Origin: Endomychus coccineus
Lineage: Eukaryota > Arthropoda > Insecta > Coleoptera > Endomychidae
Direction: 5' to 3'
Length of the DNA stretch: 64,000 nt
Assembly (NCBI GenBank): GCA_958510875.1
Contig: OY294068.1
Span: forward strand, 21,990,297 to 22,054,296
The position numbers and the translations under genes are program-made. Every line of letters begins with the position of its first letter. Position 1 is the stretch's first letter. Of the stretch, positions 12,401 through 23,589 are shown piece after piece. The notes below the pieces were generated by a model. The model was not told the origin of the DNA, ran no database searches, and saw nothing but the letters and a program-made list of their open reading frames with translations.

Positions 12401-15400
12401 AATGTATTCGAGTTTTTAACGAAAAATGAAGATATTATCATATTACCGTCCGATCACGATGATATTGACGTAAATAATAATTCTAGTTGTTGACAAAAAT
12501 AAGGAAATAATCATATGAATACTTTGAAATATCTACAATATCTAAGCATAATACTTACACATACCACATATCTAAAACAACCTATTTATACAACACTATA
12601 ATAGTGTGCCAGAACTTCTTTAGCGTATGGGAGAAACATGGAAAAGTTTGTTCTGTTGAATTTACCTTGGACTGTGATGAGTATATGTCATTAGCTCCTA
12701 CCCATTTGTTTTAAAATTATCCCCCATTAGAGAAGAGTGGGTTATTCTTTTTTTCAGCATGCAGTCTATTCATCTGAAGCAAGTGTCATCTATACCTTTA
12801 CTGGTCGATCCTCTTGAGATACAATCTAGGAATATGTTCACTATGCACTCAGGAAAATGTCAAGTGTGTTTTACCCCTGTACAATTTAAAATTTATCCAA
12901 CTCCGACTTTGGGGATTTGAGAATGTCCGGGGGGGGGGGGGTTATTACAACCGAACGGATTTCGCAACTGGTGCCGATAAGAGTTTATTGGTGTCAATAG
13001 GTCAATGGTAGATCGAAAGGAGGTGATTATGATAGTTTTTTTTTTAATTTTGTGTGATAACTACTTTGCTTATGTGCAAATGAATATAAGGGTTAAGGGT
13101 TACTCTGTTGTAGCCTCCAAAAGATTTTAATGAAAGTAACTGTAAGAGACCTTCTTTTTGTGAAAATAAATATTGAACGGTCATACTGAGTTTGGGGTCA
13201 CTTTGATAACTTATCTATATTTGCATTTTCTTCCATGTATTGGTCATGGAGTATCAATTTCGCCCACTTCACGTTTGATAATGTGTTTTTTTATCAATTT
13301 TGGACATTATGTAATAACTGTGTATATGATTATCAAAGTCATCCGCTCATCCGCTTATAATGCCAAGGAATTGTACAATAAACAACTAGGTATGGTTATT
13401 ATGATAATATGTTGGTAGGTAGGATACTAATTAGATGAAAATATTGATAGGTAGGTTACAAATACATAGGTTAAGCGTTTAGCAATATCGACCTTATCTG
13501 AAAAAATAAACTGCCTGCTTCTACCCCCGGTGGTTTTAATATTTACCAAGGATTTGGGCAGGATGGCCAAAATATCATGTAAAGTAGCCGCAAACAAATC
13601 GCTCTCAACTAGTTTAAATGTTTTTCCAACGTCCATTGATTGTAATCCTTGTCTTGTAGGATTTCTTGCAACATGGCTGCATAACGATAGGCCATGAAGT
13701 TTTTTTTCCCTGAAGAAACCGTCACGGGAAACGGGAATAAACGTGCCGCTGAGATCTTGCTAGGGTCAACCTGGTGAATATACTCATTTTCTTCCACCCC
13801 ATCAGCATCCATTTCATCAGCTACGAGTCATACGTCGCCGTTGACTGCTTCATTCTCGCTTTAATGCTATTCCCCCACTTCAGTTTCAGACGCACAACTC
13901 GTTGAGGCCTCCAAAGCCTCGTCATTAAAAGAGACGCTTTACCCAGCGACAACATTTAAACGCATCTTCTTTTTAGGTGAACCCCAAACAGGTGAACTAG
14001 CGTAACGTTTCTCTTTTAGGAATTTGACAAGGGTTTCCGATATTATTTTCTGGGTTTTCATCTGCTTCATCCTCTGCACTTGGAATTTTGTTTTAATACT
14101 TTTTGCGATTCTAAGGGAAAAATGCCAGTCATTTGAAAACCACTTATCAGATTTGGTCTGATTGCATCTTGATTTGGAACCGCACAACTCATTTTCTTCA
14201 GCGTCGTTTCCATTAAATCGAGAAATTCTTCTTTTTTTAAACTAGCCACTTTTAAATTCTGGTGCTTCCAATTGAATAAAATGGTTCTCCGGGCAGTAAG
14301 GTGGTGCATGGTTCCTGAGACCGATCCACAGAATATAACGGAGATAGCAGACTTTTTTTCTTTGCTGGATGCTGGTACACCATCAATGGTTGTCCCTCAA
14401 TGGTCAAAATAATCCTTTATCGCTTTACGTGACACTGATGATGAGGTGATATGACGCTTTAATAGGCAGTAAACCCAGTCCTTTCCGGGTACATTATTCT
14501 TGAATTTGTTAACATCTCGTCCCTCTCTCCAGAAATGTTTTTGTCGTCATCTGCAAATCTTCTAAATTTATGGGAAATCCCCAATCACCACATGTTAATA
14601 CGCCTTGATTGATTGCCCTTTCTTTTTCCGGTTTAAAGACAGTTTGTCCACCGTGTGCCTTACGGTGTAAACCCTTATATTCATTCTAAAGAGTGCCGTA
14701 TAGAAATTTGTATCTTCTGCACCCCTTTAGTCCTCGGCGATTTTTGTTAACGCCTGCTCTATTATTTCGGGTTAATAGTTCCTATAACTCCTTCCACTAA
14801 TTTTTTATGTGATAGGTATGCCCCGCCCCATTATTACTACATCGGCTCTGTTATAAAATAAAAACTCACATAAATTAAAAGAGTCTAATGGGGCCAGATT
14901 GATAGAAGTATCAATATCACCTCGAAAGTGGTATCAAAGTGACCCCAATGTCTAAATTCGGGCGAGAAATTAAACCGTTGGCATTCAAGATCAAAAGTAA
15001 AAAAATGAGGTTAAGAACACCATAGGTGATAATTTAAACAAGAAATAACAGTTTAATGAAGGAAAATAACAAAAATACGGAAGGATTTTTTCAACCATCT
15101 GTTATTTCCAAAATTTACTTATGAATTTCATTAATTTATAAAAATATAACCACTTTCACTTACCGCTAACCAATCTGCACACAACCACGCTCTGAACTTA
15201 AACTAATGATATGTTTTGGTGGTTCATTCGAATTTTAAATAAAACACCCCGGGATTATCAAAGTAACCCCTCAAAATTAATTTCACCCCATTTCACGGTT
15301 CTGAAATCGCGTGCTGCTATGATACATCGCAGTTTATACAACTGGTTCTATGGCCAGCATCTTTGACCAATATCTTTTTCTTCTAGTTGATTTTAGCTTA

Positions 15401-17094
15401 GAAAAAGAATGTATCTTACGTTCTCTATATTGCTCGCACTGAAGAAGTTCTAGAAATCTATTACCAATAAATAGCTAGCCATCTTGAATAAATAGACTTC
15501 CGCGGATAGCTGATCTAGAAAAATCTAAGCCTGCCCTGAAGATGCCTGTAATGGTTGACGAAACGTCGACATCAAGTAGAGCTATTGTGACGCGGAATCC
15601 ATCCGGAAGCCAAGATTTTTCAAATAGTTAGTCTTACAAATTCGATGTGGGTATTACGTTTGGATATTCAAGTTATATCATGGTATTCAAATACATTCAT
15701 ATTTAAGAAAAAATTAAATCTTAACGTTCCATATAACTAAACTAAGTATTAAGTATTCAGTTCTGCTTCATATTTTTTTGTCGGTTGTCACCTTTCGTCA
15801 AACGTTAGCTTCTTGAACTTTTTCAAACATCTACGTTTTAGATTTTGGAGCACAACATCGTCCCGAACACTGCTGAGTTAGCAGAAAGACCGAAACTTTG
15901 CCTGACAGACGCTATAAGTCATACAATCACCTTAGATTACACGAAACTATTGGATCATAAAACATTTTCCATGAATACCAATACAGGTGAGTGGAAAATA
16001 GTAAATTTACGGGCGCATCACGTAAGGCGGCATGGGGTATAAGGTTTTGAAGAAACCTTTTGTTTTTTACATAAATATGTTTGTAAAGCTTCCAAAGTTT
16101 ATATAAGGTTTATCCATAAACCATTACGTCACGATTGAACCCACTGAATGCTTGTTCTTAGTTGATTTAGAAGCGAAGCAAGTGATACAGCTGTTTATAA
16201 ATAAATAAACTGAACTTCAATATCCGAGTATTTAAACTCTAAACTAATAAACTAATATCTAAAAAGAAGTATGGAATACCTAAAGATAAGGTAATTGCTC
16301 CCGCACCCCCCTAGGCCATTTTCTGGATCCGCCCTTGAGTTAATTAGATACACTTTGCAAACAATTCTAAAAAACGTGGTGGAGCGAGATCGTTTCAATA
16401 TATTTAAAAAAAAAAGATTTATGGATATATTCTAATTAAAATATAGATTTGATGTTTTGCAGTGCCCGAAGCTCTGAAAATATACGAAGAATTGGGCGTC
16501 AAGCATCAACCTTTGAGAATAATTACCCCAAAGTTTGAATCTCCATACCCTGCTCTACAGGCTGCAGTAAGTTTGTTTCCAAATTGGCAATTGTAGTAGT
16601 ACATACATTGGTTGAACAAGTACAAAATGTCGAATCGGTTTTTTTTTTGTCGTGGCTTAAATGTGCTCTTTTAACTTTCAAACGTTCTTCGCGTTCGCTA
16701 TTAGCCTTATGGGTGGTACGTTTTGAAGTTGTTCAGTATATTTGTTTTCCACTGTTGATAAGATTTCAGTTCTTTCTGAATATGGCCACATAAGAAAAAT
16801 TTTGAATTCCAGGTTTTCCCACCATCTTTCCGAGACTTACCTCCACCTCCGTTGGAGCTGTTCGATCTTGACGAAGCTTTCAGTTCAGTGTTCTCGAAGT
16901 TGGCTCAGTTCACTAACAAGTTTATGATGAGGGCGTCTTCTCCAGATGAATACACCGAGAAGGACCTAGACTTTTATATATCAGAGTGTGCCAAGATCGT
17001 TAAAGTGGACGAAGACATTGTAGATGCTAAGGATATTATGCATGAAGTTGGCTCTCAAATAGCTAAGTTTAAAAGCATTGATACCATAAAATAA
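6430..17094 (+). CDS. IFT52: Intraflagellar transport protein 52 (IFT-B core)
   Basis: Seven coding exons join in frame to 413 residues (human about 437): 6430-6542, 6595-6809, 11984-12214, 12318-12469, 15842-15986, 16463-16566 and 16813-17094. All introns are GT-AG with donors such as gtaagt or gtgagt. Family landmarks in order: INASKNDLF at the start; the Rossmann-like GIFT domain with LLIIPGP, NRGGRILILL and LEEYGII; HYYKYFHPKE; VYPFGCTLNVSKP; SFPVDRPLG; GSGHMFADKY; ELGVKHQPL; then the hallmark VFPPSFRDLPPPPLELFDLD and a C-terminal helical part (DLDFYISEC) that in known IFT-B contacts IFT46/88. IFT52 scaffolds the complex that carries cargo along cilia; in insects this means sensory neurons. 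The start matches the family N-terminus, and exon 1 also has 5'UTR from 6421. Introns 2 (5.2 kb) and 4 (3.4 kb) are swollen by transposons, yet no exon is damaged. Confidence 0.96.
7040..8725. mobile_element. Long-TIR DNA element (non-autonomous) in IFT52 intron 2
   Basis: Arms of about 245 bp at 7040-7285 and 8480-8725 are inverted copies of each other. Shared landmarks include TTTTTGTAATGGGATGG, CTTTTGCATTCGCTTCATTT and CAACCCCATTTTCTAT. The 1.2-kb interior has two long G runs (about 7423-7437, 7624-7638), a T run near 7725-7744 and no transposase. The shape suits a non-autonomous long-TIR transposon or fold-back element; superfamily unknown. Confidence 0.65.
9250..9660 (-). pseudogene. Non-LTR retrotransposon C-terminal RT fragment (family A)
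   Basis: The minus-strand frame contains HPLMGRSCEVHCENRFKK and EYCSHIWCSAPKHTLKLLD then IQKRPIRL, the thumb/post-RT region of a jockey-like ORF2. A diverged + strand copy of the same segment is at 42660-42900. It lies in IFT52 intron 2 and is truncated at both ends. Confidence 0.7.
9831..10149. mobile_element. Penelope-like terminal repeat flanked by a 20-bp duplication
   Basis: The 20-mer TATTATCACTACATAGTATA occurs at 9831-9850 and 10130-10149, flanking a 279-bp insert. The insert begins with ATTCTCGGGAAATAGGTCAC and ends with the inverse (TATTTCCCGAGAAT), then ATTCATACTGGGTCAAGAATC. The same repeat occurs at 21.75, 50.27, 55.7 and 60.65 kb, and at 50.3 kb it bounds a Penelope-type RT piece. 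I therefore call it a Penelope-like terminal repeat. It sits inside the start of the Helitron that ends at 10740. Confidence 0.65.
9901..9943 (-). ncRNA. Hammerhead-like ribozyme motif (family 1)
   Basis: On the minus strand: stem I strand GTCTT, core CTGATGA, one extra T, helix II GGTC-GTGA-GACC, GAAA, palindrome CGTACG, TA (predicted cleavage after it), then AAGACG completing stem I. This fits the hammerhead layout with a minimal, self-complementary helix III, as known for Penelope-like elements. The unpaired T between core and helix II is unusual. This is the best-preserved copy of the family. Confidence 0.55.
10134..10740 (+). mobile_element. Non-autonomous Helitron (family A)
   Basis: The 5' part reads TCACTACATAGTATAAAAC then AAAGTCGCTTTCTCTGTCTC, a typical insect Helitron start. 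The 3' end has a GC-rich hairpin-prone block at about 10685-10735 (CGAAGCCGGGGCGGGTCG) followed by CTAG at 10737-10740 and then T. No Rep/helicase reading frame is present. The 5' end has been split by the Penelope-like insertion, so the original start is about 9835. Confidence 0.65.
10745..11140 (-). pseudogene. Gypsy-type gag C-terminal fragment
   Basis: Minus-strand frames carry LRPVPMDIASG and, one frame over, FQELFNQQIENTSENYK and an acidic tail. This is the Pro-Met-Asp-rich, then acidic C-terminus common to Ty3/gypsy Gag proteins of insects. It is frameshifted, lacks zinc knuckles and pol, and is wedged between the Helitron end and RT fragment A. Confidence 0.5.
11142..11961 (-). pseudogene. 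Non-LTR retrotransposon RT fragment (family A) ending next to IFT52 exon 3
   Basis: Read on the minus strand from 11961: TTKSLVPDGIPPVVFKECAP (RT block 1), then NDQQYGFRQQISTRDLL, LSLDISKEFHRVWH (first catalytic Asp), AGVPQGSVLAPALF and HSFADDATLY (the FADD catalytic box). There are frame breaks around 11640-11770. Copies of parts of it occur at 27100-27262 and 42318-42900. Its upstream edge is only about 22 bases before the first base of IFT52 exon 3 (11984), so most of that intron's branch/tract region now derives from, or abuts, the element. Confidence 0.8.
12470..13190. other. IFT52 intron 4, proximal part
   Basis: No gene is visible. It holds AT-rich DNA and a 13-base G run at about 12932-12944. 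Nothing else was recognised. Confidence 0.4.
13192..14952 (-). mobile_element. Tigger/pogo-like DNA transposon, decayed
   Basis: Inverted termini TTGGGGTCACTTTGATA (13192) and TATCAAAGTGACCCCAA (about 14932-14949) bracket minus-strand transposase pieces. The best block, 14067-14309, holds RRTILFNWKHQNLK and NLISGFQMTGIFPLESQKVL, the C-terminal hallmark of DDE_1 (Tigger/jerky) proteins. The 13427-13812 pieces match the small tail domain such proteins often carry (YRYAAMLQEILQDKDY, SRQFIFSDKVD). Several frameshifts and stops are present. A further end-like TTATCAAAGTAACCCC at 15254 suggests a second end or a solo copy. Lies in IFT52 intron 4. Confidence 0.6.
15525..15615 (+). repeat. Penelope-associated repeat with decayed hammerhead-like core (family 3)
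   Basis: CTGAAGA, then TGCC...GAC, GAAACGTCGACATCAAG, and a tail AGCTATTGTGACGCGGAATC. The same sequence, better preserved, occurs as an inverted pair at 41164-41640. In this copy stem I is broken by a mismatch, so it is probably inactive. Confidence 0.45.
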
Positions 17095-17160
17095 AATTTA
17101 TGTTGCAATTTTATATTTTTAACAAAGAGAATAAATGATTATTCATCTAATGCATTTCAT
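17095..17160 (+). terminator. IFT52: IFT52 3'UTR and poly(A) signal
   Basis: The stop codon is followed 35 bases later by AATAAA at 17130-17135, a normal distance for cleavage near 17150. No other 3'UTR element was seen. Confidence 0.6.
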
Positions 17161-17164
17161 TATT

Positions 17165-17688
17165 TCACCAATCCCAACAGTTTTGGATTATAGTATAAAT
17201 TTCATTGGTAACATGATAAGTGTATTGTAAAATGTAGATCGATAAATTCTCAATCAAGGACTTGGCAGTCCACGAATGCATCTTTGAATTTTTTCTGCAC
17301 GGCTCTGATTTCGTTTCCTGGCAACCGAATTTCAAAATTTTCTGAAGGAATCTGAAATTCTTATCCTCGAAGACTTTAATGTAGTCGTAGAAGAAAAGGA
17401 GTGTACAATTTGCACTATTCGTGTGGGTTGTGCCTACGGCCTGTTTTTGAACTGCCACACCTTGTGGTGTGAAAGGCTGTTTTCAAGACTAATTATTCCA
17501 GTTCTTGTTGCGGTTATGTAGTTGACAGTTAAACTGTCAGTTGTAAATTTGACGGCGGCTGCAATGGTAACATCACTCACAGAATTCACACATATACTGT
17601 ACACATCAGTATTCTGCAAAAGTCTGCAGCGTATGTATTGTTGGAATAGTCCAGTGGGTAAAGTAAAAAATTTACCAGAAGCTCGCAA
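17165..17688 (-). pseudogene. Unrecognised minus-strand reading frames tail-to-tail with IFT52
   Basis: Two overlapping minus-strand frames of 84 codons (17434-17688) and 97 codons (17165-17458) together span 520 bp that is less AT-rich than its neighbours. The first contains LLQNTDVYSICVNSVSD and AAAVKFTTDSLTVNYITATR, a plausible beta-rich protein sequence. They would need a frameshift near 17440 to be one gene. I recognise no family, and no splice sites are clear. They could be a decayed gene, a single exon of an unseen gene, or chance. Confidence 0.25.
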
Positions 17689-17694
17689 ATTTTT

Positions 17695-19425
17695 TTTCTG
17701 AGATGTTCCTTAAGAAACTGTTAGTGGAGGGGCTACCATTACAAAACCATATAAATCAGTTCTGAGGGTGCCGCGCAATCCCCCCAAAAACCATCCCTTC
17801 GGTGAAAAAAGCCTTATTTTCCTGACAACTCGTTAACCGTTGAAGATATAAAATCATTATGAAAAAGAAAGCTTAGCTAATTTCTTAAAAAAAGTCCCCT
17901 TGTAATATTTTTGTATATGCCATAGTTTTCGAGAAAATCGATATTGAAAATGTAAGAAAAATCGAATTTTTATAAAATGCGTTATACAATCGTTAATATC
18001 TTCGCCAATTGTCGATATATCTAAGAAAATCAGATATTTTTATAACCTTCAATTTCCCACCATAGAAAATTATAAAAGTAAACAGATTTCTAAGGTTTTT
18101 AAAATTGTATTAGTAAAAATTGATTTTTTCTGATTGTTTTGAATATATATTTGCCAATTGTTAACATTTATAAAAAATAGAATCAGACGTAAAATACATA
18201 CATTTAATATCTTTGATTTGTAATTTGGAGATTGAGTGAGTAAAACTTGTTTTTTTTTCAAATTTTTCCAGTAGACCTTTGCCAATTGTTGATATGTTAT
18301 AGAGAAAGAAGCAAATGAAAAATTTAATAACTTGTATTATAAAAAATTATTAAAGTCGCTATTATAATTTTAATAATTTTGAGAATATATCCAAACTAAC
18401 AAAATGAAACATTTTAGTTGATAATTTTTGATCTGAATTTATTTATAAATTATACAAAAATGTATTTTACAATATCCTCATCCTCATTGAATATTGATTC
18501 TTCGTCGTGATCAACTTCTTCTGGTTCAAAGGGAGGTGTATTTGTGCATGCGTCATTTTTGCAAGCACCACAAGCTTCGGTACAAAACAGGCAAGCTGTT
18601 TTTGCAAAAGCAAACATTTCCGCAACCCTTTTTGCATTTGCAAAAAATTATTTTTAAAATTTCACTTGGGGCTCATCATATTTGGAACTAATATTTGTCC
18701 TTTCATGTAAATATGCTCTCAAACAATGTGCTGCTGCATCATTGGTAGGAGGAAGAATATGCAAAATTCAGCTTTTTTTTGACGATGTTTTTCAAGAAAA
18801 GTACATGTGTTGACTCATTGAGGCATTCAACTATCTTCCCTGCGCTGTAGATTTGTAGAATACAAGAAATGCCGCTTTCGGAAATTGATTCTGCCGATTG
18901 ATCTTTCTGCTTAAATATTTCTACTGCATTCTTGACCTCGCTACTTTCATCTGAGACATATAGTATAATTTTAAATGGTATGATCAAATAATATGGAGCT
19001 TTACTTTTAGACCGGGTACATTCAAAAATATAAAAATACAAGGACGCTAGATTAATTTGAAAAAAAATCCATATTGCATATTCAATTTTTTTATGACATT
19101 TTTTTCTTATGCAATTATTTATTTTTTAAATAATTAGAAACAATATTTACATGATACATAAAAAAAAGATTTCTGCTAAATTTTCAAATTGTTTGGTCTT
19201 TTTTTTAGTTTTAGGAAACAATAAAAATTAGTCAAAATTTAGCCAACTGCAACATGCTGGTAAATTTGTAAATGTGAATAGTTTTATTCCTAACTTTTTC
19301 AACGGTTAACGAGTTATCAGTATAAACTATTTGGGTTTGTTTGGGGGCAACCCCAGAACTGATTTTGGTGATTTTGTGATGTATGACCCCTCCATTAACA
19401 ATCACTTAAGAAAAATCTCAAATAT
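17695..19425 (-). mobile_element. Long-TIR transposon remnant with Cys-rich ORF tail
   Basis: The ends are diverged inverted repeats of about 150 bp (left landmarks CTTAAGAAACTGTTAGTGGA, TCAGTTCTGAGGGT and AACTCGTTAACCGTTGAA; right ends mirror them near 19300-19425). Minus-strand frames from 19041 to about 18490 hold a disrupted ORF: ESSEVKNAVEIFKQK, then LLPPTNDAAAQHCLRAYLH, then a Cys cluster (CKKGCG, CTEACGAC) and an acidic end. That LPPT...C-rich tail recurs at the C-terminus of many insect transposon-derived proteins whose superfamily I cannot name. GCCAATTGT repeats occur at 18003, 18151 and 18283. Confidence 0.55.
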
Positions 19426-20358
19426 TATTTGAGTGAAATTTCTATAATTACTGGACTAAATATTCTTCATATGTCTTCAACGTATTCAAAATAATTGAAT
19501 TTCAAAATTTACAGGACTCTTTTTACTTTCTCCTTTACAAAATAACAACAATGGTATGTCATTTAATGAACAATTGATATCATAGAAGTATAACGAAGGT
19601 GAGTAATTCGTGATGACCGTAATTTAAAATAGTTCAGTTCAGCTCAACATCAACGAGAAGGACTAGCATAAGCCCAATTAATAATAGTTCTCTTGAATCT
19701 CAGATATAATAATGCATTAATGCATACAATACACATTATAATCTATGCGTATCTATAGTGTGACTGGAATAGGTACCTGTTATATCAATAGAAATGTGCT
19801 AGTCAAAATATCAGTTTACACTACTAGTATACACGACTTCTATTATGGAACACAATGTTCTATTATAATGGAGACGGAAGCAACTTACAATTGCCTACAA
19901 ATCAAACAATGCCATCTATCTGCATTATAAGGCAATATTTTCAAGGTGGACAATGTAATTTGATTACATTGAAGCTTGAATCTTCCGTAGTATCTGATTA
20001 TTGATTATTTCAAACAGAAGAATTCTTCAGCCAATAAATAACGTTTATATACCATGTCAAACTAGTTTGAAAATTATAATACCGCATTCAATATTCTGTA
20101 TATCCTTGGGGCTTTAACTTTTTAAATACTCGTTTACTTAGTCAATTATTGGCGGCCTGCGTCCCTTCAAACAAATAGGGAAAACTGATATGCCACCTAA
20201 TTTGAATATAATCGTACCTGACCATAGTCTACAATTGTTTGATCCTAAGCTTCAGGCGGTAAAGATATACACAGTAATTAGATGAACAATCTGGAACTAA
20301 GTATTTATCCATGGGTACAATGGTACCTAAAATGAAATGTAAATTTAAAATACTACTA
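19426..20358. other. Intergenic AT-rich DNA
   Basis: No coding, RNA or transposon signal was recognised. Confidence 0.4.
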
Positions 20359-21325
20359 CCGGGATATAAAAAATTATCTTGGTCAAGGGTGGTTGTGGAA
20401 TCTAAAACGTGTGTCTTACTTTACGTTTGGAATAATTATGTCATAATTAATTTGAAGTTTCTAAAAGTGCGATCTTTCGCAATTTTATACGAATATTGTA
20501 ACACTCAGAAGTCTTTAGCGCTTTGGACTCCGGGATTTTCACGTGGCCTATCGAAATAAGAAGGTTCGAATTATCAAAAAACATAATTGCATGAACGCCA
20601 GACGTCCTATGTAATTAGCTACGAACGAAATCATTTTGACATACGACTCGAGGAGCTCGCTGCGCGTAAGTTAGAGTTTATACATTTTACCTCGGTCTTG
20701 TTAATTTGGGGCCGTTTCTTGCCCCGTGCGACCGGCGCCAGTTGTAATAAAGTGTTTTTTGCTATGGGCCGCTAGCTTTTACCCGCTTCGTGTATATTTT
20801 AGTCACGAGAAAATTCCCTTTGGTACGTCGCACGTTAGATGCGCGTTGCTGAGATCTGAGAATAGCTCAAACTGTTTTAATTAAATTTTCCTATTTAATG
20901 GACATTTATTGAAAAATGAAGGGCCGTCGGGCACGGTCCGATACTAAATCTCACTACATGGAGCGAAAACGGCACGCGAAAAGTCGTCGTAAAGCCGTAT
21001 TAGGTACAACCAGTTTGCACTTTTCTAACTCGCGTGCTACGGGCTTCTCAAGTGAACGTCATTCGATTTACGGAAAATTAACTATTTCAAAACCGTTTTT
21101 GACCCGGACTGTGGCTATCACGACCTCTGAAAAGGTTCAAAGTTCACATAATTATTTCATAATTTGTAGTTCATTATTGTTTTACAACTGAAATAAATAG
21201 GTATGAAATTTGTAGGTTATTAATGATGTCAGTGTGACAGTGACATAATTATTTCAAACGTAAAGTAAGACACACGTTTTAGATTCCACAACCACCCTTG
21301 ACCAAGATAATTTTTGATATCCCGG
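20359..21325 (+). mobile_element. TA-flanked 967-bp TIR element, copy 1
   Basis: Inverted termini of roughly 80-90 bp begin CCGGGATAT and include TTATCTTGGTCAAGGGTGG and AAAACGTGTGTCTTACTTTA. TA lies on both sides (20357-20358, 21326-21327). The interior is GC-richer than the flanks and holds two small open frames: 20587-20775 (62 codons) and 20916-21191 (91 codons, start MKGRRARSDTK, Arg/Lys-rich). A second copy is at 59016-59986 in the same orientation. No transposase motif is visible; it looks like a non-autonomous element, perhaps with captured host sequence. Confidence 0.75.
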
Positions 21326-21744
21326 TATGTTGATATCACTTTTATTTGTAACTTCCGTTACTCGAGTTCAGCGTTTTTATGCCATCGTCAGACTGTATTC
21401 AAATACCATTAATAAACAAGACTTCAACTATAAATACATTTATCGGAAGGTAACAAAAGGATTACTGTGCTCGGTCACTTAGAGGATTATTACTACAGGA
21501 TTACATGGTGGGTTTTTACATTCTAATGACGAATTCTCATTAAAAGAAGCTAATTACATAGTTACAAATACATTTTTATCATAAACTTGCTGCAAAATTT
21601 ACAAACACAAAAACAATACCCTACTTCATAATGATCAAACAGTGTAAAACTCACCATGTAATCCTATATAAATAATGCTCTTCTTTATGAATGACCCACC
21701 ACCATAATCCTTTTGCTACCTACCGATAAGTTAATAATTAATAA

Positions 21745-21975
21745 TGATCCAGGTATGAATTGTATATAAATTTTCGGGACAAGGTCATACTAACACATAG
21801 GCTTATTATTTTCGTCTTTACGTACAATTCGCTCTCACGATCATCATCAGAAGACGTATCAATGTCTCAAACGGGTTTTCTTAAAACTAATTGTCGCACT
21901 AGTTTCAATTAAAAATGCCCACGTCACCGAAACGAACAATAACACGAGTAATCGAAATTGTAACACGTTAATGTA
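21745..21975. repeat. Penelope-like terminal repeat
   Basis: Same repeat as at 9.85 kb: GGTATGAATTGTATATAAAT, TTTTCGGGACAAGGTCATAC, then the hammerhead-like segment and GTCTCAAACGGGTTTTCTTAAAAC. It is diverged and single. Confidence 0.6.
21813..21856 (-). ncRNA. Hammerhead-like motif (family 1), decayed
   Basis: Minus strand: CGTCTT, CTGATGA, T, GATC-GTGA-GAGC, GAAT instead of GAAA, then TGTACG, TA, AAGACG. Stem I is a perfect 6 bp, but helix II has lost pairs and the essential GAAA is mutated, so cleavage is unlikely. Confidence 0.45.
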
Positions 21976-23480
21976 TCAAGCTTATGAATATGTATCAGAC
22001 CTTACTAGAAATATTGCTATTTCAGCATTCTATCTGAAATATACTTTCGACTTTATAAAGTCGCATGTAGCAATTTGCAAGGGTTTTAATTAATTTAATT
22101 ATTATAAATTTGACTTAATGATTGAACGTCTGTTCTATGATTTACAGACTCAGAGGCCCATTTCGGCCATCAATATCAGCCAAAATCTACTAGTTTCGTT
22201 GCATTTACGTATTCAATTTCTAATGCAAAGGGAAATACAAATATATTGCGTGTGAGAATTAATAGACAAAGTTTTTTGGTTCTCCAGGCTGAACAATAAT
22301 AGACAACACGTTCATTAGCTCCAGACAGCTTTCCTTTTTTATGCGGCCATCAGTGAAACGAGCCAGACGATGAAGTCGCTCATCAACCATTTCCTACAGA
22401 GGTTCTCTAAACATTTTCTAAAGTGGAAGACATATTGTCTTCCTACACGGTGTTGTTTGTATGAACAAAATTTTTTCTATAAAACCGTATACTTAATGTA
22501 CCTGCAAATTATCTCCATAATTCTTCCGTCTATCGAACAAAGCTAAGAGGAGCACTGCGGTTGCTGGTTAATTAATTAAAGATTTTGTTTGTAAACAGAG
22601 TTTAATTCGTAGATAAATAGGTTAAAGTCGAATGAAACCTGTTGCCTAAAGCCGTTAAAACATCTATACAATTTATAGTATCTCAAAGTTTAGCGTTTCC
22701 CAGCTTCTGTGGTCCAGTAATAACCTTTGACCGTATAACCCTTTCCCTACAGATCTCCCCCAGCATCTTGATGTAGCAACCTGCTTTATCAAACTGGTGG
22801 TGCTGGATGTTGGCAGTTGCGACTGAAAGTCCTTATTGTACTACAAAGGAATGTTCTATTCCATTCTCACAGACTGTATTATTATTTTTATCTGGTTATA
22901 ACGAGAGGATTTTATTATCTGAACCGGGAATATTTCGAGTCCGAGTGATACTCATGATACTTGTATGAAATATTTTAGAGAATATGCTTTATACTTTGGA
23001 TATGTGATTATATTTATTTGATCAACAGTTCATCGTAGGAATAACCAAAATAGTACAAAAGAAATAGTACTACCATTGAAGACAATTTTGACTTGAATTA
23101 CAGTAATTAATCTTAAGGAGCTTATCCACATATTTCACAAATTAATTGAAGATATTCGTAGTCGATATGTAAAACGTAATACAATAATTGTAGACTTTAT
23201 TATGATTATGAACGATGCAAATGGTAAGTCAAATATCTAAAAAAGGATTAGAGATTAGAAAACGTAACCACTTCCATATACGCGAATAACCATTTGGAAG
23301 AATGGTTTGGTTATATGTCACTGTTGGTTAGTTCTTCCATTACAAGTTATTCTACCTAGCTGGATAGGTGTAAAAACTTGAAGAAAAAGATATTATTACA
23401 ATGTAGCAGATAATGTGGGTCATAAATTACAATGTGGATTTTGATCATACTAATGTTTTAAACCAGAGGTCTCCAAAATT
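21976..23480. other. Intergenic DNA without recognised features
   Basis: Both strands were read; no gene, RNA or known repeat was identified in this 1.5 kb. Confidence 0.4.
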
Positions 23481-23589
23481 TCTAGCCTTAGGGCCATACT
23501 GTTTACTCCAGTAAGTTCCAAAGCCCAAAACCGTATCAATTTTACGGGCATTATCTATAATTTCTAGACTAGTCGCCGAGTACGCGCCT

